37,756 nucleotides of DNA from Pseudomonadota bacterium. Its GTDB lineage: Bacteria > Myxococcota > Myxococcia > Myxococcales > Myxococcaceae. Both the position numbers and the translations under genes were made by a program. The stretch's first letter is position 1; each line of letters opens with the position of its first letter. The stretch spans positions 1 to 37,756 of the forward strand of contig JAFAAN010000068.1 of assembly GCA_023426545.1 (NCBI GenBank), read 5' to 3'. Of the stretch, positions 27,474 to 35,328 are shown one piece after another. The notes beneath the pieces are model-generated. The model was not told where the DNA came from, did not search any database, and was given only the letters and a program-made list of their open reading frames with translations.

Positions 27474-28367
27474 GAGAGCGCCCTCGATGGCGTCGAGCAG
27501 GGACTGCGCCGGGGCCCCCGGCAGCTTCGCGCAGTCCCGCGCCAGCTCGCGCTTCATGCGCAGCCGGTCCGGGTGGGTGCGGGCCTCTCCCGCCAGGGCC
27601 TCCGGGTTCACCGGCGAGGACAGCAGCGTCGCGCAGGTGCGGAAGGTCTCCAGCCGGTCGAGGTCCTCCTCCTCCAGCGTGACGGGCGTCCCGTCCAGCG
27701 CCAACCCCGCGAAGGAGAGCTCTCGAATCTCGTCCGCGGTCAGCACCAGCGCCCCGTTGAGGGTGAGCCGGGGTGGAGGCTGCGGCCCCGGACCTCCGGC
27801 CAGCTCCACCACCCCGTCCACGGGCCTGGGCTGACAGGGCACCTCGCGCAGGGACAGCAGCTCATCCGCCTTGCGCGTCTCCCGCGTCTCGCCGCTCCGC
27901 GAGAGCTGGACGATGCCGGCCACCACGGCCGGGACACCGACGATGAGCAGCCCCACGCCCCACCCCGTGGCGACCTCCCGGTTGGAGGCGCCGTAGCGGC
28001 CCCGCTCGTCGATGGCGTAGCGGTTGGGCGTCTCCGAGAACAGCGAGCGCCCCGCCAGCAGGGCCCCGCCCAGCACCGTGAAGACGCCTCCGGTGCTCAC
28101 GGCCGCCGCCGCGCCCCGCGAGTAGCGCGTGGACACGACGTCCTCCGCGTACTCCCCATGCTGCTCGGTGCGGCAGATGTCCGCCGAGGAGAAGGCCAGC
28201 GTGAGCCGAGGCCACTGCACCTGTGTCGTGGCGAAGGGGATTCGCTCCTCCAGCGCCTTCTCCTGGGAGTAGGTGCGGATGAGCGGCCCGCGCTCGGTCC
28301 GCCGCTCCACGTCCAGGGGCGTACACCCCACCGCCGCCACCAGCACCACCGCGCCCCACTGCTTCAT
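27456..28367 (-). CDS. Lipoprotein with two hydrophobic segments, unknown function
   Basis: A 303-residue predicted lipoprotein: signal sequence and lipobox VAAVGC (Cys15). The mature part contains two further hydrophobic segments, about 86-106 (AAAVSTGGVFTVLGGALLAG) and 134-155 (TGWGVGLLIVGVPAVVAGIVQL), then a Pro-rich break (190-200) and a C-terminal domain. I recognise no family. Similar lipoproteins with a paired hydrophobic hairpin occur in myxobacteria, mostly unnamed. The start ATG 28367 overlaps the stop of the small Cys-rich lipoprotein gene as ATGA, with GGGAGGGG upstream. The two are therefore very likely co-translated and may work together. Confidence 0.75.
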   Translation of the reverse strand: MKQWGAVVLVAAVGCTPLDVERRTERGPLIRTYSQEKALEERIPFATTQVQWPRLTLAFSSADICRTEQHGEYAEDVVSTRYSRGAAAAVSTGGVFTVLGGALLAGRSLFSETPNRYAIDERGRYGASNREVATGWGVGLLIVGVPAVVAGIVQLSRSGETRETRKADELLSLREVPCQPRPVDGVVELAGGPGPQPPPRLTLNGALVLTADEIRELSFAGLALDGTPVTLEEEDLDRLETFRTCATLLSSPVNPEALAGEARTHPDRLRMKRELARDCAKLPGAPAQSLLDAIEGALGRTAL

Positions 28368-28729
28368 GGCTGCCGCCCCTCCCGGAAGAAGTCCGCCGCG
28401 TCCGGGCACTCGGTGAGAAAGCGCGTCGCGTCCGCGCACGCGGGGGGCGTCGACGTGGAGAGCCCCCGGCCGAGCAGGGCCTCCCGGCAGTCCAGGAGGC
28501 GCTCCCGGGACGGGGACGCGAAGGCGAAGGCGTCATCCTCACAGCCGGTCCTCTGGAGGAGGGTGGGCTCGCACGCCGCCCCCGGGAGGAGCTGCGCCGA
28601 CACGCCGGGACAGGCCGCCGTCTGGCAGAGCCGGACGACGACATCCCGGCAGACAGCGGCGTCCGGCGCGTCCGGACCGGAGCAGGCAGTCAGGCAGACC
28701 CAGGGCCACCAACGAATGAGGTGTCTCAC
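28364..28729 (-). CDS. Small Cys-rich lipoprotein
   Basis: A 121-residue protein with signal sequence and lipobox CLTAC (lipidated Cys16). The mature chain has eight further cysteines (27, 35, 40, 53, 63, 81, 98, 108), an even number compatible with four disulfides in an extracytoplasmic domain. I recognise no family. The gene is coupled by a 4-base overlap to the larger lipoprotein gene downstream. Only 40 bases separate it from the divergent prmA start, so the two promoters must be very compact or overlap. Confidence 0.72.
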   Translation of the reverse strand: MRHLIRWWPWVCLTACSGPDAPDAAVCRDVVVRLCQTAACPGVSAQLLPGAACEPTLLQRTGCEDDAFAFASPSRERLLDCREALLGRGLSTSTPPACADATRFLTECPDAADFFREGRQP

Positions 28730-28769
28730 GGCGCTTCCACGCTAGCCACGCTGGGATTAAAGGGCCCGC

Positions 28770-29636
28770 ATGTCCCAGACCTATTTGTCACTCACAGTGG
28801 AGTTGCCCGAAGAATCGTCCGAGGCCGTACAGGACCTCCTCCACGAGTCGGGCGCGCTGGGCCTCGAGGTGCGGGACCGCGAGGGGCCCATCATGCCGGG
28901 CGTACGCGGACCGAACCCCGGCGAGGCCATCGTCATCGGCTACTTCGAGGACCGCGACACCGCCGAGTCCGCCCAGGACGAGGTGAAGGCGTCCTTCCCC
29001 GGCGCGCGGCTCGCGCTGGACGAGCAGCCGCAGCAGGACTGGAGCAACGAGTGGAAGTCGCTCATCAAGTCCGTGCATGTGGGCAGGTTGTGGGTCGGTC
29101 CCCCCTGGGACAAGGCGAACGCGCCGCCGGGCACCGTGCAGCTCGTGATTGAGCCGAAGATGGCCTTCGGCACCGGCGACCACCCGACGACGTCCCTGTG
29201 CCTCGCCGCCGTGGACGCGTACATGGCGGAGCACCCGGGCGCCAGCGTCCTGGACGTGGGCACCGGCACGGGCGTGCTGGCCATCGCCGCGAAGAAGCTC
29301 GGCGCCGGCCGGACGGTCGCCACCGACAACGACCCGGTGTCCGTGGAGCTGGCGCAGGAGAACCAGGTGGAGAACGGCACCCCGGACATCGAGGTGTCCG
29401 GCAAGGAGCTGACGCTGGTGGAGGGCACCTTCGACCTGGTGCTCGCGAACATCCTGGCCAACACCCTCATCGAGCTGGCTCCGCTGATTGTGGAGAAGGT
29501 GAAGGACCGGCTCGTCCTCGCGGGCGTGCTCGCCCACCAGCGCGCGGACGTGGAGGCGGCCTACCGCAACCTGGGCCTCACCGTGCTTCCCGGCGCCACC
29601 CACAACGAGTGGGTGCGCATCGACTTGAAGCGCTGA
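28770..29636 (+). CDS. prmA: PrmA, ribosomal protein L11 methyltransferase
   Basis: A 288-residue SAM-dependent methyltransferase that trimethylates lysines of ribosomal protein L11. The N-terminal substrate-recognition domain (about 1-90) is followed by VIEPKMAFGTGDHPTTSLCL, a PrmA hallmark. The SAM-binding motif VLDVGTGTGVLAIAA, the acidic ATDNDP loop and the ANILANTLIELAP catalytic-side motif follow. Length and order fit the family. The start ATG 28770 gives the normal N-terminus (MSQTYLSLTVELPEE). It is monocistronic and divergent from the Cys-rich lipoprotein gene. Confidence 0.95.
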   Translation: MSQTYLSLTVELPEESSEAVQDLLHESGALGLEVRDREGPIMPGVRGPNPGEAIVIGYFEDRDTAESAQDEVKASFPGARLALDEQPQQDWSNEWKSLIKSVHVGRLWVGPPWDKANAPPGTVQLVIEPKMAFGTGDHPTTSLCLAAVDAYMAEHPGASVLDVGTGTGVLAIAAKKLGAGRTVATDNDPVSVELAQENQVENGTPDIEVSGKELTLVEGTFDLVLANILANTLIELAPLIVEKVKDRLVLAGVLAHQRADVEAAYRNLGLTVLPGATHNEWVRIDLKR

Positions 29637-29643
29637 CGTCCAC

Positions 29644-29669
29644 GGCGGGGCGCCCGGGCGCGCGCCGCC
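29644..29669. terminator. Weak hairpin between prmA and the convergent gene
   Basis: GGCGG (29644-29648) can pair with CCGCC (29665-29669), with four more pairs inside after a mismatch. It lies 8 bases after the prmA stop in a 51-base convergent gap. It has no U-tract and very GC-rich surroundings, so it may be chance. Confidence 0.25.
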
Positions 29670-29687
29670 GCGGAGCCCGGGTGGTGC

Positions 29688-30809
29688 CTACTCCCGCCGC
29701 GCGCGAACGGGGCGCAGGGCGCCATCCAGCTCCACGACGGCGCTGCCCAGCCCCGCGCTCTGCGTGCGCGAGTAGCGGACGTCCCGGATGGTGACGCGCC
29801 AGCCCCCGGGACGCGCCTCCACCTGGTACGTGGGAAGGCGTAGCCAGTTCGCCAGACCGCGAACCTCGGGCGCGGCCAGCGCGGCCTCGACAATGGGCCC
29901 GGGCCGGGGCGCGCGTGGCTCGCTGGGGCCGCTGATGCGGAAGCGGCCCTCCGCGTCCGCCAGGAAGTCCGCGCGGACGAAGTGATAACGGTCCGGCCCC
30001 AGCGCGATGATGTCCCGCACGAAGGGGTTGGCGGGCACCGGACCTGCGATGGCGCGCTCCACCGGGAGGTCCTGCGAGCGCAGCCACGCCAGGGCGCGCG
30101 GCGCGGCCACCTGCGAGCCCGCGAAGATGGCGCCCAGGTAGAGCAGCAGGGCCACGCCACACACCGAGGCCACGCGCTGCGCGGAGAGTACGTGGGTGCC
30201 GCGCAGCCGCAGCCAGAGGATGGCGCCCACACCCACGCCCCACAGCACCTTCGCCGGCCACGGCACGAAGGCGGGCACCAGGACGAGCGCGGTGGAGGCA
30301 ATGCCCAGCACGCACCACGCCGCGGCGGACTTGCGCGTGCGAGCGTCCGCCATGATGACGGCGGCGCCCGCGAGCAGCCACACCCACGGGTCGATGATGA
30401 AGAGCGCGTCGCCGTAGAACCATGTCCCGTCGAAGGGCATCAGCAGCCGGACGCCGTAGGTGTTGAGCCAGTCCAGCGCGGGGTGGCTCAGCACGGACAG
30501 CGTGGACAGCACCAGCAGCGGCCCGGGGCGGGCGGGAGGAAGGTCCGGCTGCTTTCGCTGGCGCACGTACCGGTCCCACAGCAGCATCAGCCCGGTGAGC
30601 ACGAAGGGCCACAGGCACAACGCCAGCACCCCGTGCGTCCACCCCCGGCGCCAGTAGAGCGAGGCATCCGCGCCCGCGAGGGTGACGATGCCATCGACGT
30701 CCGGAAGGTTGGCGCCGATGACGAGTGTCGCGGTGGCCAGCGGCGTGGCGCGCTTCAGCCCCGCCTCCGCCATCCACGCACCGACGAGGGAGTGAGCCAG
30801 GTTGTCCAT
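29688..30809 (-). CDS. DUF457 (YdjM-type) membrane protein, putative metal-dependent hydrolase
   Basis: A 373-residue membrane protein. The N-terminal part (1-150) carries the DUF457 signature: MDNLAHSLVGAWMAEAGL with His6, ANLPDVDG with Asp37/Asp39, WRRGWTHG with His59, and LSHPALDWLNTYGVRLLMPFDGTWFYGD with His109/Asp113. These conserved His/Asp residues led to the name metal-dependent hydrolase, but no substrate is established. At least four hydrophobic segments are visible (about 60-78, 98-108, 140-153, and several between 165 and 235). The C-terminal 130 residues are soluble. It is not part of an operon; it converges with prmA and diverges from the AraC-type gene. Confidence 0.85.
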   Translation of the reverse strand: MDNLAHSLVGAWMAEAGLKRATPLATATLVIGANLPDVDGIVTLAGADASLYWRRGWTHGVLALCLWPFVLTGLMLLWDRYVRQRKQPDLPPARPGPLLVLSTLSVLSHPALDWLNTYGVRLLMPFDGTWFYGDALFIIDPWVWLLAGAAVIMADARTRKSAAAWCVLGIASTALVLVPAFVPWPAKVLWGVGVGAILWLRLRGTHVLSAQRVASVCGVALLLYLGAIFAGSQVAAPRALAWLRSQDLPVERAIAGPVPANPFVRDIIALGPDRYHFVRADFLADAEGRFRISGPSEPRAPRPGPIVEAALAAPEVRGLANWLRLPTYQVEARPGGWRVTIRDVRYSRTQSAGLGSAVVELDGALRPVRARRE

Positions 30810-30847
30810 GTCCGCACTCTAGGCATGGCCGAGCCCCGGGCGCCTCG

Positions 30848-30903
30848 CCGCGGTGGGCCCGGGGGCCGAGACACGCCGCGGTGGGCCCGGGGGCCGAGAC
30901 ACG
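30848..30903. repeat. Exact 28-base tandem duplication
   Basis: Two adjacent, identical 28-base units (30848-30875 and 30876-30903). Identity continues for two bases before and one base after, then breaks. The duplication fills half of the 110-base gap between the divergent DUF457 and AraC-type genes and ends 16 bases before the AraC-type start. Confidence 0.95.
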
Positions 30904-30919
30904 CTAGCGTCGCGCGCTC

Positions 30920-31966
30920 GTGGAGATGCCGCCCCCATCCCGGCCACCGACCGAGGTCCGCTCCCAGCTCGTGGGGCCGCTGCTCGCGTACCTGCGCGCG
31001 ACAGGGCATGACCCGGCGCCGCTCGTGGAGCGCTTCGGGCTGCCCGCCAACGCCGGCGAGCTGCCCGAGGTCAGCCTTCCGCTGGCCACGCTCCAAGCCT
31101 TCCTCGACGCGGCCGAGACCCTGTCGGGAGACGCCTTCCTCGGCCTCCACGTCGCGCAGCGCGTCCCCCGGGGGAACTACGGGCTGGTGGAGTACATCGC
31201 CCGGGCCTCCCCCACGGTCCGGGACACCTTCCGGGCGCTGGCCCGCTACATGGCCCTGCTGGAGCCCGCGTGGCGTGCCACCTTCCAGGACGCACCGGAT
31301 GGCAGCGGGACCTTCGTCTACGGCCTCCCCGGCGAGCCGCTGGCCTACGGCCGCCACGCCAGCGAGTTCGGGCTGGCCCTCTTCGTCCATGTCGGGCGGC
31401 AGCTCACCGCGCGCGCCTGGAACCCTCGCGACGTCGCCTTCGCCCACCCCGCCCCCGCGGACATCCGCCCGCTGGTGGAGCACTTCGGCGTCACCCCCGC
31501 TTTCGGCACGGGCCGCAACGCCCTGACGCTGGACGCCGCCACGCTGGCGCTGCGCGTCGTGGACGCCGACCCGGTGCTGCTCTCCGTGCTGGAGCGCGCC
31601 GCGGGCGTGCCCTCTCCTGCGCCTCCCTCCGAGCGCGCCGCGCCGCCCTTCGTCCGGGAGGTGCGCGATGCCGTCCGCGCGGCCCTGAGCGACGGAGCGC
31701 CGCAGATGAGAGGCGTGGCGAAGCGGCTTCACGTCAGCCCCCGCACCCTCCAGCGCCGCCTCACCGGCGCGGGCACCTCCTTCCAGGACGAGGTCGACGC
31801 GGTGCGCCGTGAGCTGGCCTTCGAGTACCTGCGCGACGCGAACCTGGGCGTCAGCCAGGTGGCCTTCCTGCTGGGGTACTCGGAGCTGAGCACCTTCGAC
31901 CGGGCGTTCAAGCGCTGGACGGGTATGACGCCCCGCGTCTGGCGCGAGCGGACCGAGGCGGGCTGA
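30920..31966 (+). CDS. AraC-family transcriptional regulator
   Basis: A 348-residue regulator of the AraC/XylS family with the PF12625-type N-terminal domain (about 15-215; LLAYLRATGHDPAPLVERFGLPAN, then PRGNYGLVEYIARASPTVRDTFRALARYM). A C-terminal double helix-turn-helix covers about 255-340. The DNA-binding part is clear: MRGVAKRLHVSPRTLQRRLTGAGTSFQDEV for the first HTH, and GVSQVAFLLGYSELSTFDRAFKRWTGMTPRVWR for the second. Family members such as OruR and ArgR of Pseudomonas respond to small molecules; the ligand here is unknown. The start is GTG 30920 or ATG 30926, with no strong Shine-Dalgarno. It is followed in the same direction by the Mpo1-like gene, its possible target. Confidence 0.9.
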   Translation: MEMPPPSRPPTEVRSQLVGPLLAYLRATGHDPAPLVERFGLPANAGELPEVSLPLATLQAFLDAAETLSGDAFLGLHVAQRVPRGNYGLVEYIARASPTVRDTFRALARYMALLEPAWRATFQDAPDGSGTFVYGLPGEPLAYGRHASEFGLALFVHVGRQLTARAWNPRDVAFAHPAPADIRPLVEHFGVTPAFGTGRNALTLDAATLALRVVDADPVLLSVLERAAGVPSPAPPSERAAPPFVREVRDAVRAALSDGAPQMRGVAKRLHVSPRTLQRRLTGAGTSFQDEVDAVRRELAFEYLRDANLGVSQVAFLLGYSELSTFDRAFKRWTGMTPRVWRERTEAG

Positions 31967-31973
31967 GCCCCGT

Positions 31974-32024
31974 GGCGCCCGCGGCCAGGAGATTGGCGTC
32001 CACGGCCAGGAAACCTGGCGTCAC
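31974..32024 (+). promoter_or_regulatory. 21-base-spaced direct repeats, candidate AraC-type operator
   Basis: Two similar units, GGCGCCCGCGGCCAGGA from 31974 and GGCGTCCACGGCCAGGA from 31995, match at 15 of 17 positions and are spaced exactly 21 bases. A third partial unit (GGCGTCAC) starts at 32017, 22 bases later. Two helical turns between direct repeats is the usual arrangement for AraC-family half-sites. The repeats lie 49-99 bases upstream of the Mpo1-like start. Confidence 0.45.
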
Positions 32025-32072
32025 ATCCCCTACTCTGGAGAGCATCCACACCCCTTCGCTTCCGGAGGACGC

Positions 32073-32561
32073 ATGCTCAAGCCCCAGGTGGTCGCCCTCT
32101 TCGATGAGTACTACTCCTCGCACCAGCACCCGACGAACCGGCTGACGCACAAGATCGCCATCCCGCTCATCGTGCTCCACATCGTGGCCATGCTGGACTG
32201 GGTCCACCTGGTGGCGGTGCCCGCGGTGCCCGGCGGCTCGCTGACGCTGGGCATGGTGGTGTGGGCCCTGGCTGCCATCTGGTACCTGCGCGCCGACGTG
32301 AAGCTGGGCCTCATCGTGATGCTTTTCATGGCCGCGTGCTTCCCGGTGGGCCGGCTGATGCCCACGTGGAGCGTGGTGGTCATGGCCGCGTTCGCGTGGC
32401 TGGTGCAGCTTGCCGGGCACAGCGTCTGGGAGAAGAAGTCGCCCTCCTTCCTCACCAACCTCGTCCACGCGCTGGTGGGCCCCCTCTTCTTCGTGGCGGT
32501 GCTGCTCGGGGACTACGTCCTCAAGCCGCGGCAGGCCACCCACGAGCCGGTTCGCGCCTAG
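32073..32561 (+). CDS. Mpo1-like (DUF962) membrane protein
   Basis: A 162-residue membrane protein of the Mpo1/DUF962 family. The yeast Mpo1 member is an iron-dependent dioxygenase of 2-hydroxy fatty acids in phytosphingosine breakdown. Conserved features are visible: the first motif SSHQHPTNRLTHKIAIPL with His17, His19 and His26; a second motif LAGHSVWEKKSPSFLTNLVHALVGPLFF with His116 and Glu120; and four hydrophobic segments (about 28-50, 57-72, 78-112, 130-147). These His residues correspond to the proposed iron ligands; the bacterial substrate is unknown. ATG 32073 has GGAGG 5-6 bases upstream. Its position after an AraC-type gene and the 21-base repeats suggests regulation by that protein. 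Confidence 0.87.
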   Translation: MLKPQVVALFDEYYSSHQHPTNRLTHKIAIPLIVLHIVAMLDWVHLVAVPAVPGGSLTLGMVVWALAAIWYLRADVKLGLIVMLFMAACFPVGRLMPTWSVVVMAAFAWLVQLAGHSVWEKKSPSFLTNLVHALVGPLFFVAVLLGDYVLKPRQATHEPVRA

Positions 32562-32580
32562 CCCGCTTCCCCCTGCCGGC

Positions 32581-32605
32581 CCCGGCGCCCGTGCCCCGCG
32601 CCGGG
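32581..32605. terminator. Hairpin terminator candidate between convergent genes
   Basis: CCCGGCGC (32581-32588) and GCGCCGGG (32598-32605) form a perfect 8-pair stem with a 9-base loop. An alternative perfect 8-pair stem uses 32583-32590 with 32603-32610. It lies 20 bases after the Mpo1-like stop and 17 bases from the end of the convergent cyclase gene. There is no U-tract. Confidence 0.45.
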
Positions 32606-32621
32606 CGCCGCACGCTCGCGG

Positions 32622-33950
32622 CTACGTGCCGGCCGCGGCCCTGAGCAGCGGCGCTGGCGCGTCGGCGCCGCGCTCGCCCAGGAGCGAGTAGACGACCACG
32701 GCCTCGCGGCGGCCCTTCACGTGCGCCTCGCCCAGGCGCTCGCCGACGAAGTGCCCGCCCCCCATCAGCCATGTCCGCTCGCTCACCAGGATGTCCACGC
32801 CGTGGGACTTCGTGAGCCCTTCCACGCGCGAGGCCAGGTTCACCGCGTCGCCGATGACGGTGTACTCGTGCTGCTCGGCGCCTCCGAGCATGCCCGCCGC
32901 CACCATGCCGGTGTGCAGGCCGATGCCGATGCGCAGCGGGGGCAGCCCGCGCTCCACGCGCCGTGCGTTGATTTCCTCCAGCCGGGTCCGCATGTCGAGC
33001 GCCGCCCGCATGGCCAGCTCGGCGTGGTCCTCGCGCACGTCCGGCACGCCCCAGCACGCGAGCATCCCGTCCCCCAGGAACTTGTTCACGATGCCGTGGT
33101 GGGCCATGACGACGTGGGCCATGTGCCCGAAGTAGTCGTCCAGGAGCTCCAGCACCTGGCCCGGGTCCAGCGTCTCGCTCAGCATGGTGAAGTCGCGGAT
33201 GTCACTGAAGAGGATGGTGACGTCGCGCTGGACGGGCTGGAGCGAGGCGTCCCCCAGTTGCATCACCCGCTCCACCACCTGCTTGGGTAGGAAGCGGGAG
33301 AGCCCGTCGCGGCGGCGCAGGTTGAGGAACATGCCGCCTACGTCCGAGTTGGTCAGCGCGATGAGGGCGCCCAGCGCGCCGTAGCAGATGATGACGAAGC
33401 TGACGCGCGCCACCGAGCCATGCCCCGTCACCCACGCGAGCAACGCGTAGCCCGCACTGGACAGCACCGTGGACAGCAGCACGTGCCACCACGAATAGCG
33501 CACCACGGAGAACGCCAGCACCATGCCCAGGCTCGCGCACAACATGCCCGCGTCGAACTGACCGGAGAGGCGCCACGTGTGCCACGCCAGGAAGGAGAAG
33601 AAGCTCGTGTCCGCCAGCGTCGTGGGCACCGGCAGCCATCGCGCCCGGTCCGGGTCTGGCCGCTGGAAGAGCAGCACGGCGATGGCGAGCACGGAGAAGA
33701 CGACGTAGGCACCAATGACTTGCAGGCGCATGCCATCGAGCGGCGGCGAGTACGTCTCCCCTCCGCCCCACGCGATGAACACCTGGCTGATGCCCATCAT
33801 CAGCACCACCACGAGGCGGACGACCGCCACCCGGCGCTCCCCTTGGAGTGAGCTGGTGGCCAGCACCATCTCTTCGTTGGACGGTGTTGGAGTGAGGCCG
33901 CTCACCGCAGTAAGGGAGCCTTCGAAATCGGCCTGGTCGCGTCGGCGCAT
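32622..33950 (-). CDS. Membrane-bound class III adenylyl cyclase
   Basis: A 442-residue protein predicted to make cAMP from ATP. The N-terminal half (about 42-205) has six hydrophobic segments. A short linker (212-235) follows, then the class III cyclase domain (240-425). Key residues: metal ligands Asp250 (FSDIRDFT) and Asp294 (NKFLGDG), base-recognising Lys290 with Thr364 at the partner position (YTVIGD), and transition-state residues Asn371 and Arg375 in NLASRVEGL. The Lys/Thr pair indicates ATP specificity and subclass IIIb, which in known members responds to bicarbonate. All catalytic positions are intact, so a homodimer should have two active sites. The start ATG 33950 is preceded by GGAAG at about 11 bases; Met28 is an alternative. 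It is divergent from rsmE. Confidence 0.9.
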   Translation of the reverse strand: MRRRDQADFEGSLTAVSGLTPTPSNEEMVLATSSLQGERRVAVVRLVVVLMMGISQVFIAWGGGETYSPPLDGMRLQVIGAYVVFSVLAIAVLLFQRPDPDRARWLPVPTTLADTSFFSFLAWHTWRLSGQFDAGMLCASLGMVLAFSVVRYSWWHVLLSTVLSSAGYALLAWVTGHGSVARVSFVIICYGALGALIALTNSDVGGMFLNLRRRDGLSRFLPKQVVERVMQLGDASLQPVQRDVTILFSDIRDFTMLSETLDPGQVLELLDDYFGHMAHVVMAHHGIVNKFLGDGMLACWGVPDVREDHAELAMRAALDMRTRLEEINARRVERGLPPLRIGIGLHTGMVAAGMLGGAEQHEYTVIGDAVNLASRVEGLTKSHGVDILVSERTWLMGGGHFVGERLGEAHVKGRREAVVVYSLLGERGADAPAPLLRAAAGT

Positions 33951-34021
33951 GGTGGCGTGCTCTTCCGGCTATCGTGCCTCATTTTCCACATATTCCGTGA
34001 GTGCCGTTGCTTCCGCGCTCA

Positions 34022-34035
34022 GTGCATCTTTGCAC
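34022..34035. promoter_or_regulatory. GTGCA-N4-TGCAC inverted repeat
   Basis: A perfect 5-base inverted repeat with a TCTT centre sits in an unusually AT-rich patch (about 33975-34035) between the divergent cyclase and rsmE genes. It lies 72 bases upstream of the cyclase start. It may be an operator in the cyclase promoter region; I cannot name the regulator. Confidence 0.35.
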
Positions 34036-34161
34036 CCGGAAGAACCGGTCCAGCGCGACACGCGGGGTGTGCGGATGGACACCTTGACGCGCGGGCAAGT
34101 GGAGGAACTGGAGCGCCATCAAGCGGTAGAGTCCCGCCGCCCTGTCCTGCTGGAGAAATCC

Positions 34162-34896
34162 GTGGTCCGCCTCTTCGCACCGTTGCCCGAGCCCGCGCCC
34201 ACCGAGGTGGAGCTGACCGGCGAGCGCCGTCACTACCTCCTTCATGTCCTCCGGCTGGAGGCAGGGGACGCGCTGGAGGTCTTCGACGGTCAGGGGCGCG
34301 CCTTCGAGGCCCGGGTGGCCCACGTCACGCAGGAGTCGGTGCGCGTGACGCTGGGAGCCGCCCGCGTGACGCCGCCGCGCCGCGACGTGAGCATCCTCCA
34401 GGGACTCCCCAAGGGCGACAAGCTGGAGCTGGTGCTCCAGAAAGGCACCGAGCTCGGCGCCACCGCGTTCCATCCCGTGGCCACCGCGCGGAGCGTCGTG
34501 AAGCTGGAGCCCAGGCGCGCGGAGGAACGCACCGCGCGCTGGACGAAGATTGTCGAGGAGGCGGCCCGCCAGTGCCGCAGGGACGACGTACCACGCGTGG
34601 CCATGCCCGCCTCGCTGGTGGAAGCCGCTCGCTCGCTGGCGGCCGGCACGGTGCTGCTCGTGCTCGATGAAGAAGAGTCCGCCGTACCGCTGGGCGAGGC
34701 GTTCCGCGCGGCGGGCGCCGGCACGCCGGTGGCGCTGGTGATTGGCCCCGAAGGAGGGCTTGCCCGTGAAGAAGTCGACACGTTGAAGGGCCTGGGCGCG
34801 CGCCCCGTCACCCTGGGCAAGCGCATCCTTCGCACCGAGACGGCGGCGCTCGCGGCCCTGGCGGTGATGATGCACCTGGATGGCGAACTCGGGTAG
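34162..34896 (+). CDS. rsmE: RsmE, 16S rRNA m3U1498 methyltransferase
   Basis: A 244-residue SPOUT-family methyltransferase that methylates U1498 of 16S rRNA. The N-terminal PUA-like domain (1-70; ELTGERRHYLLHVLRLEAGDALEVFDGQG) is followed by the knot domain. That carries QGLPKGDKLELVLQKGTELGA, the GPEGG loop (195-199) and LGKRILRTETA (218-228). In the EEAARQCRR segment a Cys stands where many homologues have Ser. I chose GTG 34162 because GGAG lies 6 bases upstream and MVRLFAPLP is the family N-terminus. The frame is also open to an ATG at 34075 and further, but the extra residues show no family match. Confidence 0.93.
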   Translation: MVRLFAPLPEPAPTEVELTGERRHYLLHVLRLEAGDALEVFDGQGRAFEARVAHVTQESVRVTLGAARVTPPRRDVSILQGLPKGDKLELVLQKGTELGATAFHPVATARSVVKLEPRRAEERTARWTKIVEEAARQCRRDDVPRVAMPASLVEAARSLAAGTVLLVLDEEESAVPLGEAFRAAGAGTPVALVIGPEGGLAREEVDTLKGLGARPVTLGKRILRTETAALAALAVMMHLDGELG

Positions 34897-35006
34897 CAGG
34901 GGAGCAGCCGACCGCTCGGCATGGGCGGTTCACACTGTCCAATGATGATTCCTACGTTTCTGCCGATGGGGACCTCGTGTGGTCCCTCAACACAGGAGAG
35001 ACACTC

Positions 35007-35273
35007 ATGGGGATCATCGCATTCATCATCATCGGCCTCATCGCGGGTCTCATCGCCCGTGCCATTCTCCCCGGGAAACAGAGCATGGGGCTGATCGCAA
35101 CCACGTTGCTCGGCATGGTCGGCTCGATCGTGGGCGGCATCATCGGCTCCCTGTTCCATCGCGGCGGGAAGCTCTTCGACCTGCGGCCCTCAGGCATCAT
35201 CTTGTCGGTGGTTGGTGCGATCATCGTGCTCCTGCTGGTGGGCGCAGCGGGGCGACGACGCGTCCATGCCTGA
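35007..35273 (+). CDS. GlsB/YeaQ/YmgE family small membrane protein
   Basis: An 88-residue hydrophobic protein of the GlsB/YeaQ/YmgE (transglycosylase-associated) family. Three transmembrane segments (about 2-19, 26-46, 60-78) are rich in Gly, Ile and Leu. Short charged loops and the typical GLIAGLIARAILPGKQSMGLIATTLLGMVGSIVGG pattern are present. Members are induced by stress or stationary phase in several bacteria, but the molecular role is not known. ATG 35007 with AGGAGA about 8 bases upstream is preferred to the GTG at 34977, which adds ten residues with no family match. Two hairpins follow the stop codon, so it is probably monocistronic. Confidence 0.9.
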   Translation: MGIIAFIIIGLIAGLIARAILPGKQSMGLIATTLLGMVGSIVGGIIGSLFHRGGKLFDLRPSGIILSVVGAIIVLLLVGAAGRRRVHA

Positions 35274-35295
35274 GCGTGAGGGACTCTCCACATCG

Positions 35296-35311
35296 CGTCC
35301 CCGAGGGGACG
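35296..35311 (+). terminator. Short perfect hairpin after the glsB-type gene
   Basis: CGTCCCC-GA-GGGGACG is a perfect 7-base inverted repeat starting 23 bases after the stop. The loop is short (2 bases, or 4 if one pair opens). It has no U-tract and may act with the next hairpin. Confidence 0.4.
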
Positions 35312-35328
35312 TGCGCATGACACGGTGA

